A DNA stretch of 64,000 nt from Candidatus Rokuibacteriota bacterium. Its GTDB lineage: Bacteria > Methylomirabilota > Methylomirabilia > Rokubacteriales > CSP1-6. The stretch spans positions 1 to 64,000 of the forward strand of contig QHRW01000017.1 in the NCBI GenBank assembly GCA_003220265.1, read 5' to 3'. Each line of letters opens with the position of its first letter. Position 1 is the stretch's first letter. A program made the translations under genes and the position numbers. Under the pieces are notes generated by a model that was given only the letters and a program-made list of their open reading frames with translations, was not told the DNA's origin and did not search any database. Positions 16,889 through 25,664 of this stretch are shown piece after piece.

Positions 16889-18493
16889 ATGAACGACCGC
16901 GCCGACCTGATCTTCGTCGAAGGCCGTGTCCACACCGTCAACGCCACCAACGACGTCGTGCCCGCACTGGCGGTCGGCGGCGGCCGCGTGCTGGCGGCCG
17001 GTGGCGACGCCGAGGTGCGCGCGCTGGCCGGACCCGGCGCGCGGGTGGTCGAGCTGCGCGGCCGCTCGCTGCTGCCCGGGTTCATCGACAGCCACTGTCA
17101 CCTGGCCAGCCTGGGCATGGCGGTGACGTCGATCGACTGCAAGGCCGACGGCATGCAGTCGATCCGCGCGCTGCAGGAGGCCGTGCGGCGGCGGGCGGCC
17201 GCCCAGCCGCCGGGCACGTGGATTCGCGGGCGCGGTTACGATCAGTCGCGCCTGGCCGAGAAGCGGCATCCCAACCGTCTCGACTGGGACGTCGTCGCGC
17301 CCGATCACCCGGTGATCTTCACGCGCACGTGCGGCCACATCGCTTCCGTCAACAGCCGCGCGCTCGCGCTGGGCGGCATCACCGACGCGACGCCGGATCC
17401 TGCCGGCGGCCGCTACGACCGCGAGGGCGGGCGAAATCTCGGCGTGGCCTACGAGACGGCGCAGTCGCCGCTGCAGGTGGCCGCGCTGCCGTCACGCGAG
17501 GATTTCCGCGCGGCCCTGCTGCGCGCGGACGAGGCCTACATCAAGGCGGGCGGCACCAGCGTGCACGACGCCGGCGGGCTGGTGGGACCGGCCTTCGTGC
17601 CCGCGCAGGAGCTGGCCGCGGCGGGCCGGCTCAACCTGCGCATCTACGCCTTCGCCACCGTGAACAGCCGCCAGCATCCGCTGATGGGCCTGCTCGGCAC
17701 CGGCGTGCATACCGGGTTCGGCGACGCGCGGCTGCAGCTCGGCGCGTTCAAGGTGATGACCGACGGCTCGTCCAGCGGCCCCACCGCCGCCACGCGCGAT
17801 CCGTACACGTCGAACTGCCAGGACTGCGGGATCCTCTACTGGAGCCAGGAGGATCTCGACGACCTGATCGGCCAGGCGCATCGCCAGGGGTTCCAGTGCA
17901 CCGTGCACGCCGTCGGCGATCGGGCCATCGAGCAGACGCTGAACGCGATGGAGCGCGCGCAGCGCGAATTTCCGCGCGAGGGCCTGCGCCATCGCATCGA
18001 GCACTGCGGCATCTGCCCGCCCGACCTGCGCGCGCGCGTGAAGAGCCAGCGCATCCTGCCGATCATGCAGCCGGCCTTCTTCTGGGAGTTCGGTGACGGC
18101 TACATCGCCAACTACGGCCAGCACCGCGCGGACACGATGTTCCCCACCAGGAGCCTGCTGGCGGCCGGCGTGCCGGTGGTCGGCTCCTCCGACGCGCCCG
18201 TCACGCACTACGCGCCGCTCTTCGGCATCGAACAGGCGCTGACGCGCGCGACCTCAGGCGGCCAGGTGTGTGGCCCCGACGAGCGCGTCGATCTGACGAC
18301 CGCCATCCGCATGCACACCATCAACGGCGCGTTCGCCTCGTTCGAGGAGCGCATCAAAGGCAGCCTGGAGCCGGGTAAGCTCGCCGATCTGGTCCTGCTC
18401 GCCGACGACATCGCGCGCGTACCGGTGAAGGATCTCCGCCATCTGCCGATCGCGATGACCATGGTGGAGGGGCGCGTCGTCCACGAGGCGTGA
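16889..18493 (+). CDS. YtcJ-type amidohydrolase
   Basis: A protein of 534 residues of the metal-dependent amidohydrolase superfamily, YtcJ/exoenzyme-regulatory type. The beta-sandwich N-terminus (DLIFVEGRVHTVNATND) is followed by the HxH metal motif PGFIDSHCHLASLG, and later barrel signatures HAVGDRAIEQTLNAME, RIEHCGICPP, SSDAPVTHYAPLFGIE and the C-terminal sandwich LEPGKLADLVLLADD. It probably hydrolyses an amide or cyclic amide in the cytoplasm; the substrate is unknown. The divergent partner is the thioesterase. Confidence 0.9.
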   Translation: MNDRADLIFVEGRVHTVNATNDVVPALAVGGGRVLAAGGDAEVRALAGPGARVVELRGRSLLPGFIDSHCHLASLGMAVTSIDCKADGMQSIRALQEAVRRRAAAQPPGTWIRGRGYDQSRLAEKRHPNRLDWDVVAPDHPVIFTRTCGHIASVNSRALALGGITDATPDPAGGRYDREGGRNLGVAYETAQSPLQVAALPSREDFRAALLRADEAYIKAGGTSVHDAGGLVGPAFVPAQELAAAGRLNLRIYAFATVNSRQHPLMGLLGTGVHTGFGDARLQLGAFKVMTDGSSSGPTAATRDPYTSNCQDCGILYWSQEDLDDLIGQAHRQGFQCTVHAVGDRAIEQTLNAMERAQREFPREGLRHRIEHCGICPPDLRARVKSQRILPIMQPAFFWEFGDGYIANYGQHRADTMFPTRSLLAAGVPVVGSSDAPVTHYAPLFGIEQALTRATSGGQVCGPDERVDLTTAIRMHTINGAFASFEERIKGSLEPGKLADLVLLADDIARVPVKDLRHLPIAMTMVEGRVVHEA

Positions 18494-18512
18494 GACGGAG
18501 CGCCCCGGCCTG

Positions 18513-18788
18513 TCAGTACTGCAGCGGTCGCCCGTCCACCTCCAGCGTCACCGCTCCCGCGATCACGTAGACGAAGCGCGGCGTCGGGTGACGATGCATG
18601 CCCGTGGCCGCGCCCGGCGCGATGTCGGCGACCCACATGTGGGCTTCCTTGCCCTCCATGCCTGCCATGTCGCTTCGCAGCAGCTCCGTGCGCTTGAGCG
18701 CCGGCGACTGGGCGCCCGAGCTCCCCAGCAGGCCGAGCGTGAGTCCAAGCGCCACGCTCGCGGTCAGCACTCTCGGTCGTCGATTCAT
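18513..18788 (-). CDS. Exported cupin, C-terminally truncated
   Basis: A protein of 91 residues: signal peptide (LTASVALGLTLGLLGSSGAQS), then a cupin first motif (GMHRHPTPRFVYVIAGAVTL). The frame stops at TGA right after VDGRPLQY, so the second cupin motif that normally completes the barrel is missing. The related cupin at 60426-60887 in this window is 153 residues long and has both motifs. GGAGGG precedes ATG 18788. It is probably a degraded gene; about 20 bp separate it from the convergent amidohydrolase end. Confidence 0.65.
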   Translation of the reverse strand: MNRRPRVLTASVALGLTLGLLGSSGAQSPALKRTELLRSDMAGMEGKEAHMWVADIAPGAATGMHRHPTPRFVYVIAGAVTLEVDGRPLQY

Positions 18789-18808
18789 GTTTTCCCTCCT
18801 CGACGGGA

Positions 18809-19252
18809 TCAAGGCGCGGGGATCGGAAGGATGCTGGCGACCTTCCAGCCGGCGCCGGTCTTGACGAGCACCTGGTTCATGAGAAAGCGCGTGGTCTGCG
18901 CGGGCTGACCGGGAGCGCCGACGGTGAAGACGATCGGCAGGTGGATCCCGGCCACGCCGTCGGCCACGTGAACGATGCGAAGCTCGGCGAGCACGGGCTC
19001 CAGCCGCCACGTTCCCTGATAGAGCGTCTCGAAGCGCGCCAGGGCGGGTTGTCGTCCCCAGATCGCCGTCCCGCGCGTGACCCACAGAAACTGTGGCGAG
19101 TCCCACAACAGATCACCGACGGCGCGGCTGTCGTGGGCGTTCTGGGCCGCCACGAAGCGCTCGACGAGGGCGCGAACGTCGGCCTCGTCGGCGGCCATGG
19201 CGCTGCTCATGGCTGCCAGGACGAGCGTCAGTGCGAGGAATCCGATCTTCAT
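18809..19252 (-). CDS. Exported SnoaL/DUF4440-like (NTF2-fold) protein
   Basis: A protein of 147 residues with a signal peptide (IGFLALTLVLAAMSSAMAA) and an NTF2-like fold: DVRALVERFVAAQNAHD, LLWDSPQFLWVTRG, LARFETLYQGTWRLEPV. This is the pattern of DUF4440/SnoaL-like proteins, which bind or isomerise small molecules; no catalytic residue can be named. GGAGG lies five bases before ATG 19252. It is 20 bp upstream of the truncated cupin and probably cotranscribed with it. Confidence 0.75.
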   Translation of the reverse strand: MKIGFLALTLVLAAMSSAMAADEADVRALVERFVAAQNAHDSRAVGDLLWDSPQFLWVTRGTAIWGRQPALARFETLYQGTWRLEPVLAELRIVHVADGVAGIHLPIVFTVGAPGQPAQTTRFLMNQVLVKTGAGWKVASILPIPAP

Positions 19253-19282
19253 GGGCGCCTCCTGTCCGTCGCCGCCGCCGGC

Positions 19283-19290
19283 GCTATACT
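19283..19290. promoter_or_regulatory. Shared symmetric -10 box for divergent genes
   Basis: GCTATACT carries TATACT on the plus strand (19285-19290), facing the BTAD-hydrolase fusion, and TATAGC on the minus strand (19288-19283), facing the exported NTF2-like gene. It lies in a 59-bp divergent gap. No convincing -35 is seen. Confidence 0.45.
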
Positions 19291-19311
19291 GCGGCGCGGC
19301 GATCCGCACGA

Positions 19312-20982
19312 GTGAATCAACGTACCCGCAGTGTAGGAACGGGACCGTTTGCGGAAGCGTTAGCGCTGCCGAAGACGCCGCTGCTCTGCCTGCTGGGCGG
19401 GCCCGCGCTGCGGACCGGCCAACGGCACGTCCCGCTGGCGCTCCGGCCCAAGGCGCTCGCCCTCGTCACCTACCTGGCCGTGGCCGGCGGCGAGGTGGCG
19501 CGCCGGGACGTCGCGCGCCTGCTTTTTCCCGAGGCGGAGGGGCCGCGGGCGGCCCTGCGCTGGCACCTGGCGCACCTGCGCTCGGCCGCGCCGGCGCCCA
19601 TCGCGCGGCGCCTGCGCACCACGCGCGAGACGCTGACGCTGCCGATGGCGACCGACGTCGCCATCTTCCGAGCCGCCGCCGACGCGATCTGCCGGCGGCC
19701 GGCGACGGAGGGCGCCGCCGCGGCCCTCGCGCTCTATCGTGACGATCTCGTGGCCGGCCTCAGCGTGGCGACGACGGCGGAGTTCGACAACTGGTTGTAC
19801 GTGGAGCAGGAGAACCTGCGGCGCCGGTTCCGCCAGGCCACGCTCGCCTTCGCGCGCTGGGGGCTCTCGGCGGGCCATGGACGCGCGGCCGTCGGCCCCC
19901 TCGCGCGTCTGGTGACGGTCGACCCGTACTGCGAGGACGCTCACGTGCTGCTCATCGAGGCCTACGAGTCGCTCGCCGAGACGGCGCACGCGGCCGGGGC
20001 CTACGACCGGTACCAGACGATCGTGCGCCGGGAGCTGGCCGCGGAGCCGCGGCCGTCGGTGGCGCTACGGTTCGAGGGCCGCGTGGCGGCCCGCGCGGCG
20101 CTGCCGCGCGAGGAGCTGGTGCCGCTGCGCGACGTCACCCTGCACGTCGTCGACTGGCCGGGCGCCGAGCCCCCGATCGTCGCGGTGCACGGGTCCGCGC
20201 AGATGGCCCACAGCTTCGGCGCGCTGGCGGAGCGCCTGGCGCCGGCTCATCGGTTCGTCGGCATCGATCTGCGCGGGCATGGCTTCAGCGACAAGCCGCC
20301 GTCTGGCTACGACCTCGAGCGGCACGTCGAGGATCTTCGTCAGTTGTTAACGGCGCTGCCGCTGCGGCGGCCGATCGTTCTCGGCCACTCGGCCGGAGGC
20401 GCGATCGCGGCCTTCGTGGCCGCCGGCGCCGACGTGGCGGGGCTGGTGCTGCTGGAGGCGATGATCGGCGATCGCGCGTTCACCGAGAACGCGGCGGCGC
20501 AGGCGGCGCCGCTGGCGACAGGGCTGGGGCACACGGTGGCGGGGTTCGACGCTTACCTCGCCGAGTGGCGCGCGCGCCGCGCCGGCTTCACCGACGAGGC
20601 CGAGCGGCTCGCCGAGCGCTGGGTGCGGTTCGCGCTGGCGCCGCTGCCGGACGGGCGCTATCGCGAGCGCGCGCTGCGCATCGCCGTCGAGACGGAGTGG
20701 GCGTCCATCATCGCGGCCGACAGCCTCGGGGCGCTGGCCAGGGTGACGTGTCCGATCCTGATCGTGCAGGCGCTGAAGCCGTGGCTCGACGGGCGACCCT
20801 ATTTCACGCGGCCCATCGTCGACGCGCAGCTCGCGGCCGCGCCGGCCGCCGAGCTGTTCGTGGCCCGGCGCTCCGACCATGCGACGCTCATTCGCGACCC
20901 CGAGCCCGCCATGGTCGCGGCGATCACGCGCTTCGCCGAGCGCTGCGCTACGGGCCGGTCGGCTTGTCGCCGGCGAGCGTGA
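19312..20982 (+). CDS. BTAD/SARP-type regulator fused to an alpha/beta hydrolase
   Basis: A protein of 556 residues with two unrelated halves. Residues about 20-110 are the winged-helix part of a SARP/BTAD regulator (LALRPKALALVTYLAV, EGPRAALRWHLAHLRS); about 125-250 are the helical BTAD repeats (FDNWLYVEQENLRRRF, VTVDPYCEDAHVLLIEAYES). Residues about 270-545 are a complete alpha/beta hydrolase: VHGSAQMAHS, FVGIDLRGHGFSDKP, the nucleophile elbow LGHSAGG (Ser360) and SDHATLI (His). The hydrolase half may sense a ligand for the DNA-binding half, as KAI2/RsbQ-type folds do; this is inference. GTG 19312 is the best start, 21 bases after TATACT. Confidence 0.85.
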   Translation: MNQRTRSVGTGPFAEALALPKTPLLCLLGGPALRTGQRHVPLALRPKALALVTYLAVAGGEVARRDVARLLFPEAEGPRAALRWHLAHLRSAAPAPIARRLRTTRETLTLPMATDVAIFRAAADAICRRPATEGAAAALALYRDDLVAGLSVATTAEFDNWLYVEQENLRRRFRQATLAFARWGLSAGHGRAAVGPLARLVTVDPYCEDAHVLLIEAYESLAETAHAAGAYDRYQTIVRRELAAEPRPSVALRFEGRVAARAALPREELVPLRDVTLHVVDWPGAEPPIVAVHGSAQMAHSFGALAERLAPAHRFVGIDLRGHGFSDKPPSGYDLERHVEDLRQLLTALPLRRPIVLGHSAGGAIAAFVAAGADVAGLVLLEAMIGDRAFTENAAAQAAPLATGLGHTVAGFDAYLAEWRARRAGFTDEAERLAERWVRFALAPLPDGRYRERALRIAVETEWASIIAADSLGALARVTCPILIVQALKPWLDGRPYFTRPIVDAQLAAAPAAELFVARRSDHATLIRDPEPAMVAAITRFAERCATGRSACRRRA

Positions 20983-21790
20983 TGCGGTGGAGCAGCCGGC
21001 GGTGGCCCTGGTAGTCGTTGATCGCGTTGTGCTGGGCGCAGCGGTTGTCCCACATCGCGAGCGAGCCCGGGCGCCAGCGGAAGCGGCAGGTGAACTCCGG
21101 CCGCGTCTGATGCGCGTAGAGGTATTTCAGGATGGGCGCGCTCTCCTCGCCGGTCATGCCCTCGAAGCGCACCGTGTGGGCGACGTTGACGTAGAGCGCG
21201 CGGCGACCGGTCTCCGGGTGCACGCGCACCACCGGATGCGAGGCCGCGTAGTCCTTCTTGGCGTCGGCGCGCGCGGAATCCTTCAGCCGGTCCTCGCGCG
21301 TGCGCGAGACGTCGGCGGCCGCCGAGCTGTTGACGGCGACGAGGCCGTCGAGCAGCCGCTTCATCCCGCTCGAGAGCGTCTCGTACGCCAGGTACATGTT
21401 GGCGAACTCGGTGTCGCCGCCGGCGGGGGGCACCTCGCGGGCCACCAGCATGCTGGCCATGGGCGGCACGTCGAGATAGGTCGTGTCCGAGTGCCAGATG
21501 CCGCCGAAGTTGATCTTCTCGTTCTCGAGCTTGAGCACAGGGATGATCTCGGGGAACTCGTCGAGCCCTTTCACGAACGGGTACTCGATCGGCTCGCCGA
21601 AGCGGCGGGCGAAGGCGAGAAAGCGCGCCGGCGAGAGGTCCTGGTCACGGAAGAACAGCACGAGGTGCTCGAGCCACGCGCGGCGAAGGGCGGCCACGGT
21701 CGCGTCGTCGAGGTCCTTCGACAGATCGACGCCCGAGACCTCGGCGCCGATGGCCCCCGCCACGGGCTGAACGCGGATGGCGTCGCTCAC
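20948..21790 (-). CDS. TauD/TfdA-family Fe(II)/2-oxoglutarate dioxygenase
   Basis: A protein of 280 residues. The iron ligands are visible as HxD in GIWHSDTTYLD and the distal His in DNRCAQHNAIND; the 2-oxoglutarate-binding Arg is in RRLLHRIT. The N-terminus (IGAEVSGVDLSKDLDD) is the usual TauD start. These enzymes hydroxylate substrates such as taurine, sulfate esters or aryloxy-acids; the substrate is unknown. GTG 21790 has TACAAT 6 bases upstream and no Shine-Dalgarno sequence. Its 3' end overlaps the convergent regulator-hydrolase gene by 35 bp. Confidence 0.9.
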   Translation of the reverse strand: MSDAIRVQPVAGAIGAEVSGVDLSKDLDDATVAALRRAWLEHLVLFFRDQDLSPARFLAFARRFGEPIEYPFVKGLDEFPEIIPVLKLENEKINFGGIWHSDTTYLDVPPMASMLVAREVPPAGGDTEFANMYLAYETLSSGMKRLLDGLVAVNSSAAADVSRTREDRLKDSARADAKKDYAASHPVVRVHPETGRRALYVNVAHTVRFEGMTGEESAPILKYLYAHQTRPEFTCRFRWRPGSLAMWDNRCAQHNAINDYQGHRRLLHRITLAGDKPTGP

Positions 21791-21796
21791 GCGCCG

Positions 21797-21802
21797 ATTG
21801 TA
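21797..21802 (-). promoter_or_regulatory. -10 box of the TauD gene (leaderless)
   Basis: TACAAT on the minus strand ends 6 bases before the GTG start at 21790. There is no ribosome-binding site, so transcription probably starts at the GTG. Confidence 0.5.
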
Positions 21803-21830
21803 CTACCGCCGGCCGGCCGGCTCCCGTGCG

Positions 21831-22844
21831 CTACGGTCGCGCCGTATCGGCCAGGTGCTTCAGGTAGCGCGCGATGGCGCGGATGTCGTCGTCGTCGATG
21901 AGGCCCTTCCAGGGCGTCATGGCGGTGCCCGGACGTCCGTTGCGGACGATCCGCAGGAAATCGTCCTCCGATCCCTTGAACGCCTGGAGATTGGCGGCGA
22001 CCGGCGTGCCCTTGGCGTCGACGCCGTGGCACTGCGAGCACTGGGTCAGGAACGTCGAGCGCGCGAGGCGAAGCTCGGTGCTGAGCGCGGGGGAGGCGGC
22101 GGGCTGGGGGGCCGGGCCGATGCCGTACCGCGCGAGGATCGCGGGCAGCGTGCTGGTCTCGAGCTTCCGGAGCGCGCCGTCGAGCTCGTCCTTGAGCGCG
22201 AGGTCGACCTTGCGCATGGCGGCGCCGATCGGCACGTCACGGGCGGGGTCGACAACCTCCACCAGGCGGAAGCCGGGCTGATGCGTCACGAACCACCCGC
22301 CCAGCGGTGACTCGATCACCACGCTGTCCACCTCGCTGCGGGTCAGCGCGATGAACAGCTCGTCGGCATTGCGATAGACCTTGCGGGTGAATCCACGCTC
22401 GTACGCGAGCTGATCGCCGAGCGTCATGGCCTGCACGCCGACCAGCTTGCCCCGCAGCTCGTCGAGGCGGCCGACGCCGCCGACCGTGGGCGAGACGACG
22501 ACCTGCCGCATGACGTAATAGGGCGCCGAGAACTGCAGGCGCGGCTTGTCGGCGCGGAAGGCGGCCGTGGCGGGCAGCCCCATGAAGACGTCGCACCCGC
22601 CGTCGTAGAGCTGGCGGAGCGCGACGATCTCACGCGCGGTCGGCACCCAGTGAATGGTGAGCTCGGCGCCGAGCGCCTGGGCGAGCGCCCGCGCCACCTC
22701 CACCTCGAAGCCCGGCTGCCGCTCGTCCCGCGCGGAGAACGGCAGATTGGCCGGATCCGCGCAGAGGCGGATCCGGCGCACGTCGGCATCGCTGCTCGCG
22801 GCCGCCGCCACGAGGACGGCGACCGCGACGCTGATGAGTCTCAC
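21831..22844 (-). CDS. Periplasmic binding protein fused to cytochrome c (XoxJ-XoxG-like)
   Basis: A protein of 337 residues. Signal peptide about 1-21; residues about 25-245 form an SBP_bac_3-type fold (RIRLCADPANLPFS, GFEVEVARALAQAL, GGCDVFMGLPAT, SAPYYVMRQVVV), as in MxaJ/XoxJ and related quinoprotein partners. Residues about 258-337 are a class I cytochrome c with CSQCH (Cys269, Cys272, His273) and a candidate axial Met309 in GTAMTPW. The GTG start overlaps the TGA of the PQQ dehydrogenase (GTGA), so it is probably the electron acceptor and accessory protein of that enzyme in one polypeptide. Confidence 0.85.
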   Translation of the reverse strand: MRLISVAVAVLVAAAASSDADVRRIRLCADPANLPFSARDERQPGFEVEVARALAQALGAELTIHWVPTAREIVALRQLYDGGCDVFMGLPATAAFRADKPRLQFSAPYYVMRQVVVSPTVGGVGRLDELRGKLVGVQAMTLGDQLAYERGFTRKVYRNADELFIALTRSEVDSVVIESPLGGWFVTHQPGFRLVEVVDPARDVPIGAAMRKVDLALKDELDGALRKLETSTLPAILARYGIGPAPQPAASPALSTELRLARSTFLTQCSQCHGVDAKGTPVAANLQAFKGSEDDFLRIVRNGRPGTAMTPWKGLIDDDDIRAIARYLKHLADTARP

Positions 22845-24562
22845 TCGCTCAGTCCGAACACGACGACGATGTCGCTGTAGTTGACGCGGGCGGCGTCGGC
22901 CCACTTCGGCTCCTTGCCAAACCACACCTGCGAGCGCAGGGTGCCGCCGGCCACCACCGCGACGTACTGCTTGCCGTCGATCGCGAAGGTGATGATCCCG
23001 CCCGACTGCGGCGTGCCCAGGTTGAACGACCACAGCTCCTGTCCGTTGGCGGCGTCGACCGCCACCACCTTGCCCTCGGCGGTGCCCTGGAAGACCAGGT
23101 TGCCGGCCGTGCCCAGCGTGTGACTGATCAGCGGCGTGCGGTTGTTCCACTCCCACAGCACCTTGTTCTGGCTCACGTCGAACGCGCGCAGCACGCCGGC
23201 CTGCTCGGCCCGGCTGAAGTGCTCGGCGGTCACGCCCGTGAAGAGCTGGCCTCGCTTGTACGCCAGGTCGGCGACGTACGCGTACCGCATGCAGAACTCG
23301 TTCGACGGGATGTAGAGGACGCCGGCCTTGGGGTTGTACACCTTCGGCTGCCAGCCGGTGGCGCCCAGCAGCGAGGGGCACACTTCCACCGGCGGCCCGC
23401 CCATCGTGGGTCGCAGGCCGGCGTTCTCGACGCCCTTGCCGGTGACGGGATCGGGCTTGCCCCAGGTCAGCGTTTTCACGAACGGCGCCGCCGACAGGAA
23501 CTTGCCGGTGGTCCGATCCAGCGTATAGACGTAGCCGAGCTTGTTGGCCTGGACGACCGCCTTGTGGGTCTGGCCATCCCGGGTGACGTCGACGACGTGG
23601 TGCTCGGCCACGGTGTCGTAGTCCCACGGCTCGTTGGCCAGGTACTGGTGGTACCACTTCAGCTTGCCGGTATCGAGATCCAGCGCGACGGCCGACATCG
23701 AGTAGAGGTTGTCGCCGCGGCGCATGTCGGCGATCCAGGGGGCCGGGTTGCCGGTGCCGAAGTAGAGGAGATTCGTGGCGGGATCGTAGGTGCCGGTATG
23801 CCAGACGGCGGCGCCCCCGATCTTCCACGTGTCGGCGCCCCACGTCTCGCTCCCCGGCTCACCGGCGGCCGGAATCGAGTACCAGCGCCACTGACTCTTG
23901 CCCGTCCTGGCGTCGAAGGCCTCGACGAACCCGCGCGGGCCCATCTCGCCGGGCCCGGCGATGCCGACGATGATCTTGCCCTTCACTACCAGCGGCGCCT
24001 GCGACACGAAATACCCGTCGGCGTAGTCGGCGATCCTCGTCTCCCACACCTGCTTGCCGGTCTTGGCATCCAGCGCGACCAGGTGGGCGTCCAGCGTGCC
24101 GAAGATCACCGTGTTCTCGTAGAGCGCGACCCCGCGGTTGTGCGGGATGACGCGCACCAGCGCGCCGACGTCCTCCGGGATCTTGCGCTCGTGCTTCCAG
24201 ATGAGCTCACCGGTGGCGGCGTTGATGGCGTGCACGCGGTTGTAGGCCATCTGGGTCGACGTCATGAACATGACGCCGTCGTTGACGACCGGTGTTGCTT
24301 GCTGGTCACCCACGGCGCCGCCCGCGAAGATCCACTTCGGCACCAGCTTCTTGACGTTGGCCGGGGTGATCTGGTCGAGCGGGCTGAAGCGCCAGCCGTT
24401 GTAGGTGCGGTTGTACATGAGCCAGTTGGCGCCGTCGCTGTCGGCGTTCAGGAGCCGGTCGTCGGTCACGGGTCGCCAGTCGGCGGCCCCGACCGGCAGC
24501 GGGGGGAACACGATCGCGAGGAGGATGAGGACGATGATCGTCAGGGTCGGCACGATGCTCAT
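22841..24562 (-). CDS. PQQ-dependent alcohol dehydrogenase, lanthanide-type (XoxF/ExaF-like)
   Basis: A 573-residue quinoprotein: signal peptide (TIIVLILLAIVFPPLPVGAAD) and an eight-bladed propeller with tryptophan-docking repeats (ATGELIWKHERK, DAKTGKQVWETR, DLDTGKLKWYHQ, QNKVLWEWNN). Metal/PQQ residues are Glu206 (GPGEMGPRG), Asn272 (GTGNPAPW) and Asp314 (PWDYD). Asp316, two residues after the catalytic Asp, is the accepted mark of lanthanide-dependent enzymes. The vicinal Cys-Cys pair of methanol dehydrogenases is absent, which favours a broader alcohol substrate. It acts in the periplasm and passes electrons to the fused cytochrome downstream. ATG 24562 is preferred; GTG 24574 is possible. 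Confidence 0.92.
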   Translation of the reverse strand: MSIVPTLTIIVLILLAIVFPPLPVGAADWRPVTDDRLLNADSDGANWLMYNRTYNGWRFSPLDQITPANVKKLVPKWIFAGGAVGDQQATPVVNDGVMFMTSTQMAYNRVHAINAATGELIWKHERKIPEDVGALVRVIPHNRGVALYENTVIFGTLDAHLVALDAKTGKQVWETRIADYADGYFVSQAPLVVKGKIIVGIAGPGEMGPRGFVEAFDARTGKSQWRWYSIPAAGEPGSETWGADTWKIGGAAVWHTGTYDPATNLLYFGTGNPAPWIADMRRGDNLYSMSAVALDLDTGKLKWYHQYLANEPWDYDTVAEHHVVDVTRDGQTHKAVVQANKLGYVYTLDRTTGKFLSAAPFVKTLTWGKPDPVTGKGVENAGLRPTMGGPPVEVCPSLLGATGWQPKVYNPKAGVLYIPSNEFCMRYAYVADLAYKRGQLFTGVTAEHFSRAEQAGVLRAFDVSQNKVLWEWNNRTPLISHTLGTAGNLVFQGTAEGKVVAVDAANGQELWSFNLGTPQSGGIITFAIDGKQYVAVVAGGTLRSQVWFGKEPKWADAARVNYSDIVVVFGLSE

Positions 24563-24671
24563 TCCAGTCTCCACGGGTCAACCGGGTTTCGATCTGGATG
24601 AACGGCGAGAACGTGGCAGACGCTGAGTTGCGGATCGGTCGGCGCGTCACCTCCTCCCCAGCCCGGACGGG

Positions 24672-25660
<989 letters not shown>

Positions 25661-25664
<4 letters not shown>

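Noticed and set aside
18513-18515. TGA ending the short cupin as a second selenocysteine codon
   Set aside because: The downstream frame has no cupin second motif and no suitable hairpin, so truncation is the better explanation.
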